DNA of 5,124 bases. Origin: a bacterium (GTDB taxonomy: Bacteria; Electryoneota; RPQS01). A program made the position numbers and the translations under genes. Positions 1 through 5,124 of this stretch are shown piece by piece. The first letter of the stretch is position 1; every line of letters starts with the position of its first letter. Under the pieces are notes generated by a model, which saw nothing but the letters and a program-made list of their open reading frames with translations, searched no databases and was not told the origin of the DNA. Location of the stretch: assembly GCA_028711875.1 (NCBI GenBank), contig JAQTRJ010000194.1, forward strand, positions 1 to 5,124. The letters run 5' to 3'.

Positions 1-7
1 GGGTCGG

Positions 8-31
8 TCGCGCACAGCCGTGCGGCGCTAC
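8..31 (+). repeat. 24-base hairpin repeat, copy 1
   Basis: This 24-base stretch is identical at every position to 1941-1964 and matches 1795-1818 at 22 of 24. The identity ends sharply on both sides. It contains a 5-bp stem (CGCAC at 11-15 with GTGCG at 20-24) around an AGCC loop. It lies beyond the 3' end of the HEPN gene, while the other two copies lie upstream of the putAbiC gene, so the three-gene cassette is bracketed by the same element in direct orientation. What it does is unknown; it could be a REP-like dispersed element. Confidence 0.8.
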
Positions 32-46
32 AAGACCATTTACCCC

Positions 47-75
47 GCCGCGGCGAATCTCCCGATTCGCCCGGC
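47..75 (-). terminator. Strong hairpin just after the HEPN stop codon; possible transcript 3' end
   Basis: An 8-bp perfect stem (GGCGAATC at 52-59 with GATTCGCC at 64-71) encloses a TCCC loop. It extends by four more G-C pairs (47-50 with 72-75) across a single bulged base at 51. On the minus strand it begins two bases after the HEPN stop codon, where a transcript end or 3' stabilising structure would be expected. No T-run follows it on the minus strand, so it is not a canonical rho-independent terminator. It could instead belong to the palindrome family seen between 1706 and 2055. Confidence 0.4.
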
Positions 76-77
76 TG

Positions 78-470
78 CTACTCTTCTTCTGAAACGGTTC
101 CAAGAATCCGCTCGGCTACCGTGATGAACTCGGCGGCGTGTTGAACTTGTTGAAGGGCAATGTCCGGCTCCACGGTTTCGCTTGCGGAGTAGTCGGCTTT
201 AAGGCGGTGTTTCTGCGCCTCGATCAGAAAGCGGTGCAATCCCGCCGGGACGATGCCGGTGGCGCAAAATTCCTTGCCGAAACCACTGATGGTCCCGCTG
301 TGCTTGGAAAACGCCATCTCCTTTTCCAGAAGAAACGCCTGTGCCACATAGAACATCGCGTAGTAAGCTCGCGACGCTGCAAAACCGGGAAAGCCTTCCT
401 GCAGCATGATTTCAGCCGCCCGGTGGCTTTGCTTGGCCAGCAGGATCAAGTCCGCTTGATCCGGTGTCAT
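78..470 (-). CDS. HEPN domain protein, partner of the adjacent nucleotidyltransferase
   Basis: This is a 130-residue, mostly helical protein of the HEPN family (COG1895/PF05168 type). The recognisable signature is SRAYYAMF at residues 33-40, followed by SKHSG at 55-59 and a central KHRLKADY at 87-94. In known MNT-HEPN pairs the HEPN protein is the toxin, usually an RNase, and the MNT protein neutralises it by adding nucleotides. The catalytic R-x4-6-H motif of HEPN RNases is not visible: no arginine has a histidine 5 to 7 residues downstream. It may therefore be a non-nuclease or divergent member, and Tyr94 could be a modification target (inference). The ATG overlaps the TGA of the MNT gene by four bases (ATGA), which indicates translational coupling. 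A purine-rich AAGGGA lies seven bases before the start. Family assignment is firm; toxicity is not shown. Confidence 0.88.
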   Translation of the reverse strand: MTPDQADLILLAKQSHRAAEIMLQEGFPGFAASRAYYAMFYVAQAFLLEKEMAFSKHSGTISGFGKEFCATGIVPAGLHRFLIEAQKHRLKADYSASETVEPDIALQQVQHAAEFITVAERILGTVSEEE

Positions 471-787
471 AGTGCGATCCCTTCGCGGCGAACGTTGAGG
501 AGTAGCGGACTCTTGCGGCTGTGGTATTGCCGGGAACTCATATGAACCAGCGAAACGAGAAGGCCATACTTCAGGTTCATATCCACGACGATGTCTGTGC
601 AGCGCTCGTCTTCCGCCGGAACATCGTCGTCGCCCCGCAGAACGACCAGCACGTCAATGTCCGAATCCGGCTCGGCATCGCCGCGCGCCTGCGAACCGAA
701 CAGGATCAGCTTCTCCAGCCGCTCGCCGTAGAGTTCGGCGAGTTTTACTTTCAGTTCACGAAGGATTTGTTCGACGCGGTCGGTCAT
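467..787 (-). CDS. Minimal nucleotidyltransferase (MNT) domain protein, antitoxin-like
   Basis: This 106-residue single-domain protein belongs to the DNA polymerase beta-like minimal nucleotidyltransferases. The diagnostic GSx10DxD motif is complete: Gly31-Ser32, ten residues, then Asp43-Ile-Asp45, the metal-binding carboxylates. An acidic residue in the following strand (Asp65 or Asp69) is the likely third ligand. The length is normal for the family and no key residue is missing, so it should be catalytically competent. In characterised pairs such enzymes transfer AMP from ATP onto the HEPN partner and silence it; the same role here is inferred from the overlapping HEPN gene. The start lies 12 bases after the putAbiC stop. 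The sequence in front (AAAATAATACC) has no Shine-Dalgarno match, so translation may depend on coupling to putAbiC. Confidence 0.92.
   Translation of the reverse strand: MTDRVEQILRELKVKLAELYGERLEKLILFGSQARGDAEPDSDIDVLVVLRGDDDVPAEDERCTDIVVDMNLKYGLLVSLVHMSSRQYHSRKSPLLLNVRREGIAL
478..483 (-). promoter_or_regulatory. Ribosome binding site of the HEPN gene
   Basis: AAGGGA on the minus strand sits seven bases upstream of the ATG at 470 and inside the end of the MNT gene. It supports the chosen start. It also suggests that HEPN can be translated efficiently in its own right, unlike the MNT gene, which has no comparable site. Confidence 0.6.
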
Positions 788-799
788 GGTATTATTTTG

Positions 800-1705
800 T
801 CATTCGGGACGCCGCTGCGCATTGTCACCTGCCACTGCTCGCCTCGCGATTTCCTCATCAATCCTCTGTTTGATCTTTTCATAATCTTCGGGATAATCTG
901 TGGAGAAGCGCTTAAGCTCTTCGTCCGACAGATTTCCCTGTCCGAAGGCAATTGTTTTATATAGATGTCGTTGATTCAACGGGGCAATGTCTTCACTAAC
1001 GTTTTTTAAAATTGAGTAGCGCTCCACAAGGGGCTTTGTTTTTTCTTCACCATATCCCGAAAGACAGTTGTAGAAGAGTAGCCCCAACTCTTTGCCCGAT
1101 AGTTGTGCTCGAATCAGATTTGTGTACAGCAACCGGTTTTGAATGTCGCTTCTGTCAACATACTTTAGAATGTTATACATGTTTCTGAAATAGTGCCCGA
1201 CGCGCGACTCGTGGCGGCCAAAGAAATCTCTGTATCCCAACTTGATCTTATTGCTGAGGTCGTTGGCTGGCGAGGGCCCCTGCGCTCCCATGACGCTGCT
1301 CCGGCAACTAGTGAGAAGACTTTCAAAGCATTGCCTTCCTGACGTGTCGCCCAATGTAATACCCTTGACAATTTCATGGTGAAGATCGAGAAGGCTGAAA
1401 AACGTGTTCTCAAACCGCTGCTTTCGGAGCGTTTCATTCTGCTGTAGGAGCTGCTTTTCCTGTCCTTTCAGTACCTCGCGTGTGTCTGATAGTTCCTTTC
1501 GCTGAAGCTCCAATTCTTCTTTCTGCATCCACGCAGTTACAATCAGTATCGCGAATGCAAGGCCGGTAAACAGCGACTCGGCAGCGGCAAACTCGTCGCG
1601 CCATGTCCAGCAACGAAGCTTGGGCAATATCCACCAGAGAGCCACCACAAGAAAAATGGCCGCAATGCTGATCCAGATGTACTTCTGCTTTGGTCGCTCG
1701 TTCAT
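800..1705 (-). CDS. putAbiC-type putative phage abortive infection protein, membrane-anchored
   Basis: This 301-residue protein resembles the family named putative phage abortive infection protein (putAbiC, PF16872). Two hydrophobic segments (about 9-29 and 42-60) form an N-terminal membrane hairpin. A charged, Q/E/K/L-rich coiled coil follows (about 61-97). The cytosolic part has the family hallmarks: RFENTFFSLLDLHHEIV (97-113), GHYFRNMYNILKYVD (170-184), and LIRAQLSGKELGLLFYNCLS (197-216). The length is usual for the family and no break is seen. Its mechanism is not established; a membrane sensor or effector that acts on infection is the general expectation. It is the first gene of the putAbiC-MNT-HEPN cassette. 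The ATG is chosen because it puts the first membrane helix near the N-terminus; only a weak GGAT precedes it. Part of the gene is unusually AT-rich (22 of 60 bases G+C at 1141-1200), which suggests transfer. The family call rests on remembered motifs, not a profile search. Confidence 0.82.
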   Translation of the reverse strand: MNERPKQKYIWISIAAIFLVVALWWILPKLRCWTWRDEFAAAESLFTGLAFAILIVTAWMQKEELELQRKELSDTREVLKGQEKQLLQQNETLRKQRFENTFFSLLDLHHEIVKGITLGDTSGRQCFESLLTSCRSSVMGAQGPSPANDLSNKIKLGYRDFFGRHESRVGHYFRNMYNILKYVDRSDIQNRLLYTNLIRAQLSGKELGLLFYNCLSGYGEEKTKPLVERYSILKNVSEDIAPLNQRHLYKTIAFGQGNLSDEELKRFSTDYPEDYEKIKQRIDEEIARRAVAGDNAQRRPE

Positions 1706-1714
1706 GCAATCCGA

Positions 1715-1727
1715 CGGTCAGAGACCG
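1715..1727. repeat. Small perfect stem-loop upstream of putAbiC
   Basis: CGGTC (1715-1719) pairs with GACCG (1723-1727) around an AGA loop. It lies 10 bases upstream of the putAbiC start codon, so on the minus strand it would fall in the 5' leader, overlapping or next to the ribosome landing area. It could be an operator half-site pair, a leader hairpin, or chance; 5 bp is short. Confidence 0.4.
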
Positions 1728-1794
1728 ACGCTAGTTTTTCTGTAATGGAGCTTTCGCCGCATTCCAGCGTGGATGCAATCCCCACTCGGCGGAA

Positions 1795-1818
1795 TCGCGC
1801 ACAGCAGTGCGGCGTTAC
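1795..1818 (+). repeat. 24-base hairpin repeat, variant copy 2
   Basis: It matches the copies at 8-31 and 1941-1964 at 22 of 24 positions. One change (C to A at 1806) falls in the loop and the other (C to T at 1815) falls outside the stem, so the CGCAC/GTGCG stem (1798-1802 with 1807-1811) is intact. It is in the same orientation as the other copies. Confidence 0.75.
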
Positions 1819-1837
1819 AGTGTAAGGAAATTCTGCC

Positions 1838-1891
1838 CCCTGGGGCGGGCCTCCGGCCCGCCATCTGTCGGGACAGAGTCCCGACCCAGGG
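1838..1891. repeat. Three-arm palindromic structure
   Basis: An outer 6-bp stem (CCCTGG 1838-1843 with CCAGGG 1886-1891) encloses two perfect hairpins. The first is GGCGGGCC (1844-1851) with GGCCCGCC (1855-1862) around a TCC loop. The second is GTCGGGA (1867-1873) with TCCCGAC (1879-1885) around CAGAG. The first hairpin abuts the outer stem directly, the second abuts its closing strand, and only ATCT (1863-1866) separates them. All 21 pairs are Watson-Crick, so 42 of 54 bases are paired. It lies between two copies of the 24-base repeat. The function is unknown. Confidence 0.75.
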
Positions 1892-1911
1892 ATGTATTGT
1901 GCGTGGCGCGG

Positions 1912-1927
1912 GCAAACTGCCGTTTGC
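1912..1927. repeat. Perfect 6-bp stem-loop
   Basis: GCAAAC (1912-1917) pairs with GTTTGC (1922-1927) around a TGCC loop. The layout (a short word, a 3- to 5-base loop, then its complement) is the same as in the neighbouring palindromes, and it sits between the three-arm structure and copy 3 of the 24-base repeat. Confidence 0.55.
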
Positions 1928-1940
1928 ATCTACTACACCA

Positions 1941-1964
1941 TCGCGCACAGCCGTGCGGCGCTAC
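1941..1964 (+). repeat. 24-base hairpin repeat, copy 3
   Basis: It is identical at all 24 positions to 8-31, about 1.9 kb away on the other side of the putAbiC-MNT-HEPN cassette, and in the same orientation. The stem is CGCAC (1944-1948) with GTGCG (1953-1957) around an AGCC loop. It starts 146 bases after the variant copy at 1795. Confidence 0.8.
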
Positions 1965-1972
1965 CCCCCTTG

Positions 1973-1995
1973 CTCCCCCCACAAAGTGGAGGGAG
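1973..1995. repeat. Near-perfect hairpin, C-rich arm against G-rich arm
   Basis: Positions 1973-1982 pair with 1986-1995 at nine of ten positions (one C-A mismatch at 1978/1990) around an AAA loop. An A-rich run follows on the plus strand, so no T-run follows the stem on either strand. It is therefore not a canonical rho-independent terminator, although it lies downstream of the 4Fe-4S gene on the minus strand. Confidence 0.55.
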
Positions 1996-2008
1996 AGAAG
2001 AAAAAATA

Positions 2009-2050
2009 TTCATCCCTGATTGTTCATCCTTCATCCTTCCGCCTTCATCC
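2009..2050. repeat. Heptamer tandem repeat (TTCATCC, six units)
   Basis: Exact TTCATCC units start at 2009, 2023, 2030 and 2044, that is at intervals of 14, 7 and 14. The two gaps are filled by seven-base units: TTCCGCC (2037), which differs at two positions, and CTGATTG (2016), which is strongly diverged. The whole is a 42-base array with a 7-base period. Read on the minus strand each unit is GGATGAA. The array starts five bases after the stop codon of the 4Fe-4S gene, separated by a run of As on the minus strand. It resembles the short tandem heptamers found between genes in several bacterial groups. Confidence 0.75.
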
Positions 2051-2055
2051 TTTTT

Positions 2056-3096
2056 TCACTGTCCCGGGTGTCCGTACTCGGGAGAGCCGAGGCGCGAGAT
2101 GTGGAAGCGGTACTCGCTGTCCGAGAGCGAACTCTGCCACGCGCCGGAGATTCGGGCGGTAGCATAGAACAGCGTGAACAGCAGCACGACCAGAAGTCCC
2201 ATTTGAAGCGGCGAAAGTTTGCGTCGTTTCGTGCCGAAGCGCAGTGTATTGGGAACCGGGCACGCCTTCACGCACTCCATACAGCCGGTGCATTCAACGG
2301 AAATGATTTTCTCTTTCACCATCACCGGCAGCCGCACCGGGCAGACGCGGTCGCACTTCGCGCAGTCAATGCAGCTCGCGCGATTCCGCCTGACTTTCAC
2401 CGGCGAAAGCCACGCGAACAGACCGAGGTACGCCCCATACGGGCAGAAATAGCGGCACCAGAAGCCCTCGATCACGATGCTGCCGAGCGCGAGAAACGCA
2501 ATGACGCTCGCGCCCACCGCGCCCAGATTCACGAAGAAGAGCAACATCTTCACGTCCGAGACGCGATTGTACGGACTCTCGATAAACGCCGCGATGCCGC
2601 TCGTCCCCATCATGAAGAACGCCCACAGGAAAAATCCGAGCAGCAAATATTTCAGGCTCATCAGCGGATAATCGAGCCAGCGCGGCGGCTTCACGTTGCG
2701 CCGGAAAATCGCGCGGCCGAGTTTCGCAAGGTGCTCGGAAATCAGCCCCACCGGGCAGATCCACGAACAAAACGCCTTGCGAAAAAGCAGCGCAATCGCG
2801 GTGAACGCAAGCAGCAGAATCGTTGCCGCCGGATGAACGTCGTTCAGCGCTCCGCGCGCGATCCAGTCTACCGCGCCCATGAGTCCGCTGATCGGCAGCC
2901 AGCCTTCGATCCCCGGCGGTCGCGTCGGAAGATCGCCCGCGCTCGTGGTCATTGCCGCCTGAACGAAGAGATAGAACTGCACGCCGAGCGCGATATTCAG
3001 GAACGCAAACCCGACCTGCACGACGCGCCGCCACGATAGCGCGCGCTTGCGATTTTTCTTGGGCTGCTTCTGAGAAAGAACGAAAAGCTCGGTCAT
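2056..3096 (-). CDS. NapH/CcoG-like membrane 4Fe-4S binding protein
   Basis: This is a 346-residue integral membrane iron-sulfur protein. It has about six hydrophobic segments (near 28-48, 88-107, 147-170, 186-209, 298-316, and a weaker one near 67-80). Two membrane-border motifs, CSWICP (110-115) and CRYFCP (214-219), are typical of the NapH/NosR/CcoG group. Two ferredoxin-type clusters follow in a soluble segment: Cys242, 245, 248, 252 (ending CP) and Cys269, 272, 275, 279 (ending CP), enough for two 4Fe-4S clusters. Such proteins usually pass electrons across or along the cytoplasmic membrane to periplasmic reductases or help metal-centre assembly; no partner gene is visible, so the substrate is unknown. 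The positively charged N-terminus (residues 10-24) suggests a cytosolic N-terminal end. It lies 29 bases after gyrB, probably in one transcript; only a weak CCGGAA precedes the ATG. The family is clear, the specific function is not, so no gene symbol is given. Confidence 0.85.
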   Translation of the reverse strand: MTELFVLSQKQPKKNRKRALSWRRVVQVGFAFLNIALGVQFYLFVQAAMTTSAGDLPTRPPGIEGWLPISGLMGAVDWIARGALNDVHPAATILLLAFTAIALLFRKAFCSWICPVGLISEHLAKLGRAIFRRNVKPPRWLDYPLMSLKYLLLGFFLWAFFMMGTSGIAAFIESPYNRVSDVKMLLFFVNLGAVGASVIAFLALGSIVIEGFWCRYFCPYGAYLGLFAWLSPVKVRRNRASCIDCAKCDRVCPVRLPVMVKEKIISVECTGCMECVKACPVPNTLRFGTKRRKLSPLQMGLLVVLLFTLFYATARISGAWQSSLSDSEYRFHISRLGSPEYGHPGQ

Positions 3097-3125
3097 GATC
3101 GGTCACGTTCCGGGCGAACCAATGA

Positions 3126-5123
<1,998 letters not shown>

Positions 5124-5124
5124 G

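Larger units (their letters stand above)
1706..2055. other. 350-base non-coding region built of hairpins and short repeats
   Basis: No gene is supported here. Open frames on both strands are short, overlap one another and have arginine/proline/cysteine-rich translations without domain features. The stretch instead carries a run of small palindromes (1715-1727, 1798-1811, 1838-1891, 1912-1927, 1944-1957, 1973-1995) and a heptamer array (2009-2050). Any promoter of the putAbiC cassette should lie near its left end (about 1710-1790 on the minus strand), but I found no convincing -35/-10 pair. Confidence 0.8.

Noticed and set aside
138..964. Two plus-strand open frames (138-545 and 521-964) opposite HEPN and MNT
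   Set aside because: They are antisense to two genes with diagnostic motifs, have no recognisable domain, and have no ribosome site worth noting.
1706..1790. Sigma-70 promoter for the cassette (TTGCAT near 1770-1776 on the minus strand)
   Set aside because: No acceptable -10 hexamer is found at 16-18 bases spacing, so I do not claim a promoter.
1795..1964. CRISPR array
   Set aside because: Only two spaced copies of the 24-base repeat lie here (146 bases apart), and the DNA between them is itself palindromic rather than unique spacers. No cas gene is nearby.
1973..2010. Rho-independent terminator for the 4Fe-4S gene
   Set aside because: The stem is good, but the T-run on the minus strand precedes the stem instead of following it, and on the plus strand the stem is followed by As.
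1702..2167. Several short open frames on both strands in the non-coding region
   Set aside because: They run through the hairpin repeats and the heptamer array, with translations that look like translated repeat DNA; no domain, no consistent ribosome site.
2020..3039. A 339-codon open frame on the plus strand opposite the 4Fe-4S protein gene
   Set aside because: Its translation is a mix rich in Arg, His, Ala and Glu without domains, and it is antisense to a gene with clear cysteine motifs. Long antisense frames are common in GC-rich coding DNA.
2366..3106. A 246-codon minus-strand frame overlapping the 4Fe-4S gene
   Set aside because: It is a frame-shifted reading of the same DNA (Arg/Ala-rich, no membrane helices or cysteine clusters). 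The correct frame carries the family motifs throughout.

Overview
The window is a bacterial chromosomal segment in which all five supported genes lie on the minus strand. Read in the direction of transcription (right to left) it holds gyrB, a membrane 4Fe-4S protein of the NapH/CcoG type, a 350-base non-coding stretch full of small hairpins and short repeats, and a compact three-gene cassette: a putAbiC-type membrane protein, a minimal nucleotidyltransferase (MNT) and a HEPN protein. Taxonomy cannot be fixed from this alone. GyrB is the short form of about 665 residues, without the large insert of enterobacterial GyrB. GC is moderately high (about 62% in a 60-base sample of gyrB), and the intergenic DNA is rich in short palindromes and a heptamer repeat. 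A member of the PVC or a related Gram-negative phylum is a guess, not a result.

Core part (about 2056-5123): gyrB appears complete, with its ATG one base from the window edge. It is followed after 29 bases by a six-helix membrane protein carrying two membrane CxxxCP motifs and two ferredoxin-type 4Fe-4S motifs. The short gap suggests co-transcription.

Non-coding part (1706-2055): no gene is supported. It contains a 42-base heptamer array, a near-perfect C-rich/G-rich hairpin, two copies of a 24-base hairpin repeat, a three-arm palindrome, and two further small stem-loops.

Accessory part (1-1705): putAbiC, MNT and HEPN genes are separated by 12 bases and by a 4-base ATGA overlap, so they look like one operon. 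putAbiC is a family annotated as putative phage abortive infection. MNT and HEPN together form a widespread toxin-antitoxin/defence module in which the MNT partner typically modifies the HEPN partner. The three may form one antiviral or abortive-infection unit: a membrane-anchored sensor or effector linked to a nucleotidyl-transfer switch. putAbiC has locally much lower GC (37% in a 60-base sample) than gyrB. A copy of the same 24-base repeat lies on each side of the cassette, as expected for acquired accessory DNA in a repeat-rich spot. The system-level reading is inference.
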